A stretch of 64,000 nucleotides of DNA. It comes from Volvox africanus. Lineage: Eukaryota; Chlorophyta; Chlorophyceae; Chlamydomonadales; Volvocaceae. The DNA is taken from NCBI GenBank assembly GCA_030268105.1, contig BSDZ01000032.1:248001-312000 (forward strand), written 5' to 3'. Position numbers and translations under genes: made by a program. Numbering within the stretch: position 1 is the stretch's first letter; every line of letters begins with the position of its first letter. Shown here piece by piece: positions 1-13,818 of this stretch. Below the pieces are notes generated by a model, which worked only from the letters and a program-made list of their open reading frames with translations, was not told the DNA's origin and did no database searches.

Positions 1-2971
1 AAACGGACGGCTTGGCATATGTGCATCCTTTCATTACCATGCGAGCGTCATTAAGACTTGCGCCCCCGATTCGTAGCCCGTTGCCAGTGCGTTGAAGGTA
101 TCATCTGTGTATGGGGCCCGCATAGATTGTGATTACATACACAGTGTGCGCACGCACTGCTCGCTGGCAACATGGACGGGCCACATTCTTCCGGACTAAA
201 ATACACGGATAGGTCACAGCATTGAACTTAGGTGTACGGAAAAGCAGCGGAATATCAGGTATTTACATTACCTTCACAGCCGCGCTGTTGTGCTCCATCT
301 AGTCACGTGAGGGGGCAGCAACCTAAACCTCATTTATTATGTCACTGATTTATTATGTCACCTGAAACCTCCCTACCCTGCCGGCCCACACTAGTCCCCA
401 GGTCTTTCTCACCTCGCCCTGCCGGTTGCTCTGTCTTCTCTATTTCGACCTGGCTGCTACCGCCTCCCTGGCTGCCTGTGCCGCCTACTAGCACGAGCAT
501 CAGGTTGCAGCAGCGGGACGACATTCGCCTGACAGAAGACAGTCAGTCTGGGGCCCAGCAGCCCGGGCCACCTCTATCACTTCCACCCCCATCGATTCCT
601 CCACGCACGCCACCTTCGCCACCAACTGCATGAGCCTATGCTTTGCGTGGACTTGTTACTAGGGAACAATCCCCTCAAGTACCTTATGACAGATGAAGCA
701 TATCACGCGTGATTGCGGAACTCAAGGGTTCGCCACGTTCGCTTCTCAACCTGTACGCTACCGGTACGCTCATCAAATCTCCACCATCCAGCCCACGTCA
801 TCCTATCCTTCGGTTGCAACCCCCTTTCCGTCTGCCTACCCCATCGCCAGCAGCCACGCCCCTGCACGCATGCGCTCCGGCGCCTCTAACAACCGTCAGG
901 AAGTGCGAGGATAGGACGCGTGAAACGAAGCGACACTGCCGTATCTTCCCTTCAGCAACATGTAGGCGGCGTGGCCGTTTTCCCTTCCACTTAACTGGTC
1001 ACTGACTCTCTCGCATGCACCTTCTACGGCCCAAGGATTACTGCACAACTACTACAGCAAAGCTGTGTGCATAAAGAGCAACGGGCCCAGTGTATGTCTA
1101 AGTTCTGTAAGGAGGATTTCCCGTCTAACAGGCGTTGTATAAGGCATTGCTAGCACTACCTAATGGTTGCATGCCAATGCAACCCCTGGACCTTCTGCAG
1201 TCGTCCCTTGACGGGTTCAATTTCTTGCACGGAGAGCAGCTCCCGGCGCTGCAAGCGGTAAGATGGCTGGCGTGGAAGAACATGCTCGTCTCAAGGCGAG
1301 GTGCTGCTTAAGTTCTGCTTATATTGACTCACTTCATCCACCATCCTGTGCTGCGACGCATCATGCTTTTAAAGCCATGGTTGAAAGTCACGCGCTGTTG
1401 GCCACCGCTAATGCAACGCACGGCTACTTGGCCTCACGCTGGCTCTGGAGCACGCTGTGATATGCGCCAAGTGCCATATCCCCCCTGTGTTGTGGCCATG
1501 AAGTCACACCCAACTCCTAGCGAATGTCCATGTATAATACTCGCACCCACCGGATCCTGTCCTGATCAGGGCAAGTTGATTCTTGCAAGTCAGACTCTCC
1601 ACCCGCATTACAAAGAAGCAAGCTCCATAGTTGCGAGATGACTAACCGCTGTCATCTGGTCCCAGGCCATCATCCTCATGCCTCCGATCCCTCCAGACCA
1701 TCATGAAAGTGCATTACCATCAGCATCACCTCCCAGATAGCCATCGCGGTGATGTGGCCCCCAGTCTTCGTCAGCCCCAGCGTCTACTCATCACCATCCT
1801 GTTTTGTTTGCATCGAGTATGTTCATGTTCATGTCCGCACGCCAGTTGGTAGCTGCTTGATTGGCACCAAGGCATATCCTCTCATGCGTCTGATCCTCAA
1901 CACTCAGAAGCTCTTGGCGGGGTCCAGTGACTCGATCATCTCCAGTACCTCATTCTTCTGATGCCTCTTAATCCTGTTGAACTCTGCCGAAACCTCCACA
2001 AGTGTAAATAACCGCTGCTTGCCATAGTCGGCCACATGAGCCTGGGAGGTTAGGGAGATAGGTTGAGCGAGTTTAGGGTGACGTATGTCACGGTGGAGCT
2101 CTCGTTAAGCCTTGCTATCATGTAGACTTCTGACTTTACTGTGAATCAACCACATCCAGGAAAGCAGACATGTTGTCTCCCTGTCGAACAGTCAGTTAAC
2201 CTCTCCTGATTAAGTATATTGTTCGCATGCGCTCGCACTCGTATTTCCATGCACCTGTGCTGCTTTCCGTCCAGCCGTAGCCCCTCAACAACATTTTCGG
2301 GGTACGTTGGGGCCGATAATCTTCCGTCTCTAAAACATGTAATTAATCACCTACCATTGACAGGACACCCTATAACATATGCACCCCGCAACATCGGCCC
2401 ACCTGGCACCAGCGCGGCAGCTCCTCCCATGGCAGGTAGAAAGCCTTAATATAGGCATCTACCACCGTCAAGGCAGCGGGCTTGAAATTGGGTGGGCCCA
2501 TCGCGCGTATCTGGGAGCATGGGGACATCGCATCACAAAGCAAGATAGGTTACAGCATAAAGAAAGCCTCACGCAAATGCACGAATAAAAGACTTTTATC
2601 ACGGCGAACCCTATATGCCATGATCTGTCTGGGGCCTTTTCGTCTGCTCGAAGGGAAGTCATAACGATATAACCCCTTCCTGCGACTCTTGTGGCACGGG
2701 GATCCATGACCAGGTTATGTTAAACCAGCCCTCCATATAGGTATACCAGGTTTCGATTGAACTGATCGCCACACTTGCTGGCCTTATCAATGAAGCTGAA
2801 CCCCCACCCCGACCAGCACCCCAATAGTCAGGTGCCATATAATTATACAATTACATGAATTCATTATGAATTCAATACGTGATTACACCACACACAGATT
2901 CTTCATCATTTACGCTTTTACTTTCAGGCCAGCTGTTTCCCTGCCGACCCAGGGTCCCCTGGGATTCCCAC
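1..2971. other. No recognisable gene; 3' flank of VPS50
   Basis: Only short overlapping open frames of 60-105 codons are seen on both strands, with no conserved motif. The last coding exon or exons of the neighbouring minus-strand VPS50 gene should lie around 2.5-2.95 kb. I could not place them: the best acceptor-like site, near 2,800, leads to a stop in the expected frame. Below about 2.5 kb I see nothing. Confidence 0.5.
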
Positions 2972-5900
2972 CTGTCGCTCCACATGCGACAGGTCGAAAG
3001 ACATGTTGGCCCGGCCCTCCAGACTGCATTTGCGCACCGCCGCCAGGCCGGTGAGCAACCCCTCCACCACCACCGCCACTGCAAACTCCCATAGCAGCAC
3101 CACCAGAGGCAGTGGCAGACGGGCGGCGAGGACCTTTTCCCTGTAGTTGCGGAAAACATCAGTTGGATGTTCCAGCGTGAGAAGCATCACGTTCGAAGAG
3201 TCTTCAGATGGCTGTCGCCTCTGCTAAAATCCATTTTTAAGGATGCCAATGTATGATGTATGCTGGGCCGCAACAAATAATCGCATGACTAATCATCGTA
3301 CCAGCTGCCGCATCGGCTCACGTGTAGAGCCGAAAGAACAGAATAATCCTGGCAACATCGGCTGCTTGTATGTAGCGGAGCTAAGGTGTAAGGTGACGGT
3401 ACCGTCAAGTGAGAAGTCAAGACGAAACGATGGTGGAGCTCCATGCCGCTGCCAGGTAGCTCTCTCGTCCCGCCCTGCTCAGTCCAGCTTACTCTGCCCT
3501 TCCCTCTCTGCTATCCTGCACTGTCCCCTGCTGCGCACATACCTAAAGGTGTGAAGCGCCCGCACGGAGAAGTCAGCCCAGGGACTTTGCTTAATGGCAG
3601 GCTCCTTGACATTGTAGTTGGTGACCCCAATTGCTGCGGGAATGCCACGGTCGCCGTCCCACACGCCCTGCAAAGCATTTATCATAATCCGAACAAGGAC
3701 TGGAATGAGCACATGGGGTGAACCGGTTAAAACGCAATAATTATCCGGATAAATGTTGTACCCATGCTAGGAGATGATTGAATAAAACACAGTGCTGGAG
3801 ACATGCTGGAGTGTGCTCTCAAGGTTTTTTGGCTTCAGTTGCTGAACAGCCATACGAGTTGGTTGATCGTCTCCTCCCAACTTCCAGGATCCACATCGTT
3901 TACCCAGTATCTGCCACCATTCCCACCTGCATCATCACCCGTGCCGCCGCCTTGAACAGGTACTCCCTGAGATCCGCGGCGGCCTCCACCGTGCGGTTAA
4001 AGTACTGCTCCACATCTCGCTGAAGGCGACCAGGTAACGCCAGCTGCGTGAAGAGCAAAGGGGGCGCCAATGGGGAAAGAGGACTGAGCTGTTATGACGA
4101 ACCACAGATGCAATTGGACATGCGGGAAAGGCTTCTCAAGAGAGACCCGACCACATCCGCACGTACATGCACGTTGCGTTATTAAGCTGATGAAACTGAA
4201 GCTGATGCTTATAACAGCAAAAATGTGTTTAAGTATACGCTTAGTGATGTGGTTGTGAAAGTAACATCTACAAGTGTGGAGCCATGGTGCGAAAAAAGGT
4301 GCTACATGTAAGTGACGAGCGTGACATCTCCATGAATGTACCCGCTTCTATAAGACTTTCTCCCAGAACCCCCTGGAATAATTCCACGCTCCCCTGCTCC
4401 GCTCAATGCAAGGTTCCTGCACCTACAATTATGGCCTGCTTGGCTGCCTTAAGCTCCTGTGCCATATAAATGAGAGACTCCACCGCTACCACACGCTCCC
4501 GCAGGCCCCACTGATGCTGGCTGCTGTTTCCGGCGCCGCCCCCAGGACTACCCTGCGATTGGCCAGGGCTGCCTCCGTTGTGGACGGTGCCGGCGCCGCC
4601 CATTGGACCGCTAGCTCTGGGACCGCCCAGCGGTGTCAGCATACCCGTGTTGGGGGCCAACACCTGAACGAGCCGACAGCACAGTTTTGGAGACAGAGAA
4701 GCTTGGTTGAACAATGAAAAAGTATACACGATCGGAAGAGGCGGAGTAAAAGGTATGGAGGTACAATGAGTCCCGCAGGAGTAAAATTCAGAAAATGAGG
4801 GAAAGGAATAAGGGGTAACTATTGGACATGGAAAACGCGGTAAACGCTTGCTTTAAGGAGGCTGGTTTCGGAGAGGTAAGACCCGAATGGAGCGAGAAAT
4901 GAAAGAATGAAAGAGGCGCAGCGAAAGAGCACCGCAGGGTGTACACGAAAAAGGTTGAGGAATACCGTACGAAGACGGAAGCTTTGCCACACCCAGGCGG
5001 GGTCAAGGGACCCTATCTCAGTCAGTCTCCAACCAGAAATCAAGAGAGACCAGGGCTACGTTGGGGAGCTGTGAGAGAACACACTAGGGTTTCATATTTG
5101 TTACCTTTCATATGCAGATTCGTCTTTACTGCCTTTTCGTCACACTCGCGTTCCCCTTCATTCACCTGTGGGAAGCCCACCATGCTGGCTCCAGAGCCCT
5201 GCACGCCCCCGATGATACCGTGCCCGCTGCTGTCTGCGGCGCCCCCAATGACCTATGGATGGAACGGGAGCAGGTACCGGTAAGCGGGAACAAAGGCGAG
5301 CCAACGAAAGTTGCTGGAAAGGGGTTCTGCCCATTCAAGAAGGGCTAGCGCCTTATGGCAGGCAGCCGGCTGCGCTACCCTACCGGGAAGGCCGGATGGC
5401 CCTAGCTCCACAACCCATATCGCTACCCTTGATTCCACAGCATGTAGCGGATGAGGATATCCCAGGGGCCAGACGTCTTGTCCGTAGAACCTTCCCTGAT
5501 CCATACCTTAATGGACAGATATTTTCTTTTTACTGAAAAAGCTTTAACCGAATACTTCCGTACCTGCACCAGCTTACTGTCCCCTAGCTTAACGGCCATG
5601 CGGCTGACGGACCGCTCCATAGTGTCAGCGATGCTCTCCATTTTATCGCCGAATCGGTCCAGTAGCCCCAGGCCCGTGGAAGCGATGGGTGCACCGCGGC
5701 CCACGGGCTTGTTACGGGCCAGCTCCTCGATCTGGACGCAGGTTGATCGGTAGATTGGGCGGGTAGGCGTGATACTTTCGGCGCGTGGGAACGGGTCAGG
5801 AGCGTAGTAGGTAATCCAAGCGCGGTGGATAATGAGGACTGTGAGCGTCAAGGGGCCCACGTTAAAGGAAGAAACCAGGAAGATGTCCCCTGGTCCACCC

Positions 5901-8900
5901 TCGGTGCCCTGGTCCTTCCCGGTCCGTGTTATTGTCCGTATCAAATGTTTTGCGACCAATCCAACGACCCAACCACCTGATAAGTGACATGCCGGCGATG
6001 GATCCCAACCGAATCCGTTGTTACCGTCCGACTTGTGGTTTCAAATTTCATCATATCTCTTTATCAGGACATCTGTTCCGGTTAATTATGCCCTCTTATC
6101 ACACATTGTCGATATTCCATTAAATGTTAGCTTCGTAATCCTTGCTGCCCCAGTTCTTTAACAAGCCCTCCCTCGACAAATCCAACGTACCACCGGCTTG
6201 TATTTGGAGCCCTCCGCCGTGAGGATGCGCAGCAGCGCCCCTTTCAGCCGCGGTGTCAGCAAGTCATCCCGCCACACCAAGTCCTCCAAGCCCACGCCGC
6301 CGAACGCAGAGAAGCAGTACAACAGGAAAACGTCGAAGATCTCCGCCAGACATCGGTATAGCGTCTCCGAGTGTCCCTCGATTGGCCTAAGATGGAGGTT
6401 TGGATGCGATAGAATTTCTGCCTTCAGTGGTGCGTCCAAAACACTGTTCGCGCTGGGCGGACCGTTGTGTCCCGTTGAGGCGAAGAGATGACGGTCTTTC
6501 TGGAGTACTGGTAATCTCATTGGGCCCCAGAAAGGACACAAGCCGTGGTGACGCCACGGGGGGGATTACTCCTTTATGAGATCAACCAGTTATTGATAAT
6601 CCTTCTAATCCTCATTCTTGAACTTTTATCGTTGTAGGGAACATCAAACAGCGCAAAGATCCGGACTTTGTCAAGAGCTCTCTTAAGACTCTAGAACATC
6701 CCAGTCGTTTGGCGCAAGCACATAACCATGATACCGTACATCGCTAGCAGCTCTATCGTTCTTCTTCATGCCCCTGGTCCTTGCGAGCCGCTCACCGCAT
6801 GAGCTCTCCGTAGTGCTTCATATACTTGAGCGCCTGCTGGGAAGAAATGGTCAGCATGGCTGGCCGACGAGGAGGCCCCCGACCGCCAGGCACATCTACT
6901 GCCGTCGCCTCTGCGGCTCCACAACTGCTACCGCTCGGACCGGCAGGCCCTGCTGCTCCACGCTGTTCTGCCGCCACCGCTGCGCTATCCAAGGCACTGC
7001 TGCTGCTTCCAATTGCAGCGTCAGTCTGGGCCACCGGTTCCTGCACGGCAGAGCTCGCTGCCGTCTGGGAAGGTGTGCCCTCCTCACCAGCAGCGCCGTT
7101 GGTGCTAGGGGCAGCCGTGTCATTGGTACCAGCACTGGCGGCGGCGGCCGCCACATCCTCGAGGTTGCTCTGATGGCTGCCGTTCCGTGACAGCTCTCTC
7201 CCCTCCGCAGTGGTCCGGTTGAGCAGGTCCACAAGGGACTTTTGGCGGCCCTCTGGAATAGTGATCTGTCCAGACCTATGGGAAGGTGCACGGCGCAAGA
7301 TGTTTAAGCATGGGGGATGTCATTGAAAAACGAAGTGAATGGCGTGAGCGATGGGGTAAATGACAACAGCAGCTGAGAAGACGCGACGGCAAAGTGGAGG
7401 TTTGAGTCACATCGCTAATCCACATCTTTCACGGCGAACGGATCACAGCCAGGCTTCAGGTGTGTCACACGAAAACACCATCAAGATGTGCCACATACCA
7501 TGGCGTACAAGGACAGGACTCCGCAGATGACAGCCGCGATCCCACCACTACCGGCACGGTGACGGCATCACCACGCAGCGCTGTGCGACACCAGGCGGTG
7601 TCACCGACTGGGCCAACGTGACTAGTCAGTTGTTTCCCTATCGTGCTCGCCCACCCTTGGGACTTCCTCGTCAGGTATCACCATCAGGTATCATCACATG
7701 CGCCTACACTCTTACTTCCCATCCCGCAAAAGCACGCACCCTCGCTTGAAGGGATTGCCGTCCGTGATCCATTTATCGAATGTGGTAACTGCGTTATCTT
7801 CCCCCCAGTGAGGCATGTACAGCGGTGAGTGCAGGATGGCGAAGTCGAGCTCCAATGTCACGGCACCCGAAATACCCGACATCGCACCCACGTCCTGAGG
7901 GAGCGGTTTCACGTAAATCAACCATGCAAATGCCCAAACTGTGCAGCTGTCAGGGAAAGTGCATAACTTCCTTGACAGCGGGTAGCAACAATCATGCAAT
8001 GCAATTTACCAAATTTATAGAAGAGCGCTGGGGAGTGTCTGCGATCCTTGGGCCGCGCTGTTTGGAGAGCCGTTTTCAGCAGGGTGAAGGATGCGGACTC
8101 CCATGGCACCACATTCGCAAAGCTTCGCGGTCCTTGGTGTCAACTGGCAGATGCCCCCGCGTCCATGAGAGAGCGGAATGTGCGTCGCTGGCCATAGGCA
8201 TCTCTTAGCGTCGGCTCTCTCCTCTCGCACTATTTTGGAAACCCCGCGCTTCAGAGTCCATATTAAGGACATACCTGCCATCCCTCGTTGTTAAGGCATG
8301 TTGTCAAAGATTCCAGGTTTGATCGATGGTAGGCGCCCAGGAAGCGCGCGCACAGGGCCATCATCTGTAACCAGGTTGGCAGTTTAGTAATAATACGTAA
8401 AGAGGCCGGATAGCGGCAGATGCAAGGCAAGGCGACGAAGAAGGAGCGAGAGCCCAACGTCTTTGGGAATAAGAGGTGATGGGCATGCTAGGTGCTACAC
8501 AGGGAAAAAAGGGAGCCTCATCTCCTAAAACCATACAATAACCATGTTTTCCCATCTCGGGTCGATGGCCGATGGGTTATTGACGAGGTATCCTTATACC
8601 AGCTCACCAAGCTCTTTAGGTGTTCTTACCTGTGGACGCAGCTCTGTGGGCCCACCGAGAAAAGCTTCCCCCATGGCGCTGAACTTGCCACACCACTCCA
8701 CCACCTTGCGGAGTGTGCAACAAGGGAATTCAAGAATTCCAACGGCCAAACGCAAGGGACATGGGTGAATGATATGGTCTGCTGAAAGCAGACCAGTAAA
8801 CAAACGCGCAGAGATGGCAGAAGCAGGTGCCATGCGCCAAACGAGAATAACAGCGCTGTACCCTGGAAACGCACCTGCAAGAAATCCTCCCCTTTAAAGA

Positions 8901-11900
8901 GGTTGTCCATGGCAAGGAGGTCCTTCATGCGTCGCCCCGCAGTGTCCAGGACTTCAGCACGGGACACCTGGACAGACAAAAACATCGGACACGGGGTGGG
9001 AGTGAGAGGTGCTGTCCCTCTACGCCCGGCGAATTAGTGTTCGTGTAGGTTTTTCTATGAACCCCATGTACTAGTTATGTACGGCATACATGTAACCCTG
9101 CTTTCTCGTATGTACTCAGAGATCTCAGAGAGGCCAGGTTGCCCTCATACTATGGTGGCGTTTCCTACCCCTCATCTATCCTTATGGCGGAAAGGCTACG
9201 TAACACCATTTCGATTGTTATCTACCACACCTCAGAATACCACGCTTAGGGATTGTCACTCGTCAAACATGCGTCTCATCTACTAGTAACGTCGGCGCGC
9301 ACTGGATACGCCCATAAGCCCACCTTGAGCACGTCATTCACGGCAGTGAGGAAGGCCGCAGTGGCGGTCTGTGCGCGGCGGTCCGCTGCGTCCATCCCTG
9401 CGGGGAACATCAAGCACACGCTGTAAGTGTAAAAGGTATAAAGCGAGGACTCCCTGAAAAGTTCCAGTGTACAGTGCGCACAGCTCCAGCTATCAACTTC
9501 TGGTGCGAATTCTGGTGCGCGTGAAGAAACGCGGCTAATATGCCAGCACCCGATATACCCCAAAACAGGAGGGCGACATCACTTGTCTTTTAAGATGCCC
9601 GAGCTGGCGGCGACGCAATCCACATTATTCAAAGCGCCCTGCATTCACGTGGCGCAGACATTTCCCTCCCTCAAGAAGCAGGTCTTGAACCGCATGAATT
9701 CCAATAAATCCTAGCTTTCGGTGCATAATAGCGTGCTGCTTCCATTTGTCTGCCCCGACACTCTTCCCCCACGGCGGCGTGCACCTGCCCGCACTAGAAG
9801 GCCTGCCTGCCCCGGCACGACCCAAGTGAGGCCAGGGTCCGCGCCGCATCCACACCCACCCTGCGCAGATGCCGCCATCTGGCTCTCCTTCTGCACCGCC
9901 AGAACGTGCCATTGTCCCATTACATGATAGGACGCGAGGACGTCAAACACCGTTTCCAGCAGCCGCAGAAGACACGGCCGTAGCAGATCGGGAGGCATAG
10001 CACGCAGCATCTCGCTGTAGCCCAGCTGGAGCGTTGAGGTAGCTGACGCACCAGCGGCTAGGCGATCGGCCAACCTGCGTTGCACGATGCACGCACAGCA
10101 TTCTGCATCTTTACAATTCCCCATTTACCCACGATTCAGTACTATCCGCGGCGGAACATGAAATAGGGGATATGGGGCTGAGAAGCTGCGCAGTGGATGC
10201 CGAGCCGCCGAGCGGACTTCTGCTTGGGGTAGCGGTGCTCACGGGTGATCATGGCACAGCCCCAGGTAATTCCGCAGATAACAAGGCTAAAGGTGGCGCC
10301 GCGCGGACCTCTTCTCGGGCCCAGTAATCAGGGGGCCCAATATTAGTGGCAAATAGCTTTCGTAACGGGAGTTGACAAGTTCTAGCACCCCCGAATTGAA
10401 GTTGAAAATCAAAATCAGGCGCGAATTCAAGAAGCTAGCGCCATTGAAAGCAGTATCAGTACTAAAATGTGGACGCTAGATAAATGCTGTAAGTGCTCTT
10501 GTCAGACGGGCGGACAAGGGTGTTGAAAAGCCGGAGCATGCATTCTCTGCAAAGTTCCCACTTTGATTGGCTGGGACTGGCGCAGGAACGGAACGCACTT
10601 GGGCTTTGTGAGCAGCAGGGACCGGACGACCCGTGTGGTAACGTCGTAGATAGAGTCCTTGAAGCACTGCAGCACCTTATCCGCGAGCGCCTTGCTGTCT
10701 ATGCCCTGAAGGAGGTAGCCCTCCAGGAGCTGGCAGGCGGATGGGAGCAAGGCCTTTTAGTTTTTGAAGTTGTATGTCGGTATGGGTACAGCGAACATGT
10801 CAGTAGAAAACATGAGCCCATCCGGCGGCAAAACGGCCTTAATATGCATTATTATTAACCTGTCAAGGTTTTGCACTGATGATCTCGGACCCATGTCACA
10901 ATCAAGGCGGAACCTGATGAACGCGAGGAGCACAATTATCACCGTTTCGGACACGTGCACTGCCCTTACCCGCCTAGCATATAGTGCTGCCCTTTCTAAG
11001 CTCTTCCCCCTCCGTCTACGGCTCTTGGCAGGATGTTCCCTGAAGCCTCCAACCGCCGAACTGCACCTTTGCGTACTTCTCGGGATCGAACTCGGCACAG
11101 ATGTTAGTCAGCGCCGCGTCCATGCGGCGCAGCGTGTCCAGATACAGCCGCTGTACGGAAGCGCGTAGCTCCCCCGAAACCTTCATCGGGTAACGGTGGG
11201 GGTTGAAAGGGATTGAACGATTGATCCCAGCGAAGTGAGCGCCGATGCCCCGGGATGTCCGCTGATGCCCCGCCACCCACCCACCGTAAGCTGCGCGAGC
11301 GACTCCAGACCTTGGAAGGACTGCACACATGTCATGATGGCATCGCCGTACTCGCCTATTTCCTGCGACTTCCTGCGCAGCCGGGTTCGAGGAATGTATG
11401 CAACCTACGCTCAAGGACGAGGAGCAATAACTGAAACACGGAGCGTGCCGTTGGGGGAATCATCATAAGTCACGACCCCAAATGCGCAGCACAAACGGCA
11501 AGCCAAATCACCAAGGGCCAAAGAGTGACCATTATTCATAACCTAAAACCTTGCCCAAGGTGGCCCTTCCCACTGCCACAAGCGCCGCCCCTTCCTTTCT
11601 TCATTTGTATGCATTCCGGTTTAATCCTCCAGGTTTCGGTTATCTTTTCAATGCATTCATGCTACCACGCAGCCTTCCATCGCTCCACAGAAACCCACTT
11701 TAGAGAATGCTGCAGGTCACGCGCTCGCTTAATTTTGCTGATGACCTCCATCAATTCCATGAAACTCTGTTTCCGTCGAGTTTGGCCCACTACCCGCATG
11801 TTGCGCTGCACCTCCTCAGCCGCCGCCTTCAGCGTGGCTCGGCTAGAGCGGCTGATGAGGAAGGCAGCCTTTAAGTCATCCTCTACCTGTTAAGGGACCC

Positions 11901-13818
11901 CAACCAGCCAGCAGGTGAGATAGCCAACGTGGGGAACGCAAATTGCGCATATGTGTATACCGGTTACAGGCCTTAAGTTTGAGGCCATTTCAACCCGTGG
12001 ACGCGTACGAACGGATCAAGACATCCATACCAACGAATAAAACGCAGGACAATAGGCGCCCCTTCATGCATCGCAATCGGCCTTTTGGCTGCGGCGGCAT
12101 TTTCCTGCTTTGCCAGTGGACAAAATACTTGTAGCGATTCCAGGAATGCCTGGTAAAGCCCTTTCCGAGCCAGTTGGAGACCTATGGGACCAAAGTCCCG
12201 CCTTGTCAAAGCTGTCTAAGGGGCTTGGGCCCCTGTTCGCCAGCCTGCATTACGTTTCAGTGCGGTGCACTGAAACCCTCTGCGGAGGAAGCCCAGATCA
12301 TTTACTGTATGTAAGGACGCTTACACATTATTGCGTCTTAATATGCCGTTTTAGCCAACATATCCTGCCTAGATCCCCCTCAGATGGGTTAAGCCTGGTC
12401 TCTATAGGGCAAAGCAGTTATCCACAGCGGCAGTGGCCTAACGGGTATTGAAAAACACGGCCGATATCCTGGACGATCTTGGCCTCCAAGGTCACGTCGG
12501 TATGCCGCAAATACCCATAGCAAATGACTCATGTGAGCTGGGAAAACGCACTGGGCGCCAACTCACGCTCCACAAACAGCCCATAAACCCTCACATGTCC
12601 ATCCTCAGCGCGACAGAGCCTAATTGAACGCCCGTGCCCACATAGTCCCACCTTAAAACCCCTCTCTCACTTCCTCTCCTCAAACTCACCTCGGCAACAC
12701 GATCGATGCCAGTGAGAAGCACATCTCGTTTCTTGTTCACATGGCGAGACAGGCGGCCACTGACGGTCTGCAAAGCGCCGTCAGCAACGAGGGGCTTCAT
12801 ATATAGTCAGCAGATATGGGATCTGTAAGAGCAGGAGGCGCAGAGACGCAAGCGGCAGAAGGCTATACACCGCAACCTTACGTTCTATTCTGATGGGATC
12901 CTCTTTGTAGTCGCCGGTTACACGCTGGGGATAATGTGTATAAGGACGGCAAGTGCAAGGCTAATCTCTTGCAACTAAGATGCGCCCGTGCACTTTAATT
13001 GGCATGACAGCAAAACAAGGATAATGGAGCACGCTGATGCCCACTCGGGCTTACTTTAGGTCACTGGTGGAGTCGCCAGCCCCATCATTAGGTCCCCACA
13101 ACAGCGTGCCGTGCGTGCTAGGTTACAGCCCGCATATAGAACTCGTATCGCACAGGCGACAATACGGAAATTTTTCCATAATCGGAGTGTACCGGGACAC
13201 CAAGCAGCGGCTGGCCGCATACGGCATGCCGAGCATATCCTGCCGTCACATGCAAAGCTACTGCACAACCGTGTTCCAGTTACCCAAAAATCCCCGGCAC
13301 TAGCTTGCAGTAACCTCAAAATAGCAGATACCATATGATTAATCCGGATTTGCTCTCTTCCCCTTGATGTCTCCCCTTAGCTTTACCTCCACGCCCTGTG
13401 TCAGTCGCTCCACTAACTCGTCGATGTGCGCCTGATTGTCCGAGTCCGCCAGCTTTGAGAGTTCATATGCAACTGGATCAAAGTTTGACTCAAAGTAGCC
13501 TGTGTAAAGCTGCCCCAGTACCAAGTCCGCCCGTGCCTCGACTGCCAAAAGCTCCTGCTCTGTGTACTTCCGCCGGAGATCCTGCTGCTGCTGCGCAATC
13601 TGATTTAACTGTCGAAGCCTCTCAAGATCGCTCTCAAACAACGGCTTAGTCGCAACGTCCACAATTTTGTTGCCAAAGTCTCCGATTTTATTGCCGACAG
13701 TTCCTCCAACATCCGCAACCCTACCAGCGACTGTGCCTCCAAAATCAACAACTTTGCCACCGACAAGCTTTAGCTTGCCTAGAACGTTCTGCCCAAATCC
13801 GCCTTCTTTCTCTGCCAT
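2972..13818 (-). CDS. VPS50: Syndetin / VPS50 (EARP complex subunit), multi-exon, C-terminus unresolved
   Basis: Syndetin is the EARP-specific subunit that tethers recycling-endosome vesicles and belongs to the VPS54/COG-type helical tethers. The start is the Met at 13,818, followed by a Gly/Val-rich leader and a helical segment that includes YFESNFDPVAYELSKL, matching the syndetin N-terminus. Supported exons: 13387-13818, 12690-12767, 11699-11886, 11285-11372, 11067-11180, about 10600-10729, 9830-10085, 9310-9400, 8875-8965, 8630-8715, 8270-8370, 6795-7265, 6200-6400, 5570-5740, 4415-4664, 3927-4019, 3543-3633 and 2972-3140. Landmarks in order: FDPEKYAKV; LRPCLLRLLETVFDVLASYH; an acidic/Ala linker (6.8-7.2 kb); GLRERVVAVESLIYMAQEL; LPLPLVVLLWE; AVRKCSLEGRANMSFDL. 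Phases agree from exon 1 through exon 5 and at the 3543/3140 junction. They do not fit between 3927-4019 and 3543-3633, so a small exon may be missed. The 5.6-kb exon has no counterpart I recall in animals. The family call is firm; the full model is not. Confidence 0.85.

Noticed and set aside
1..2600. Series of 60-105 codon frames at the left edge
   Set aside because: No conserved residues, no splice-linked continuation and overlapping on both strands.
3840..4019. In-frame stop apparently breaking VPS50 near 3.89 kb
   Set aside because: The stop lies beyond a normal GT donor at the end of exon 3927-4019, so it is intronic.
11973..12209. Minus-strand frame with LARKGLYQAFLESL resembling part of syndetin
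   Set aside because: The better match for that part of the protein is exon 11699-11886, which joins exon 12690-12767 in phase; this frame falls in the intron.
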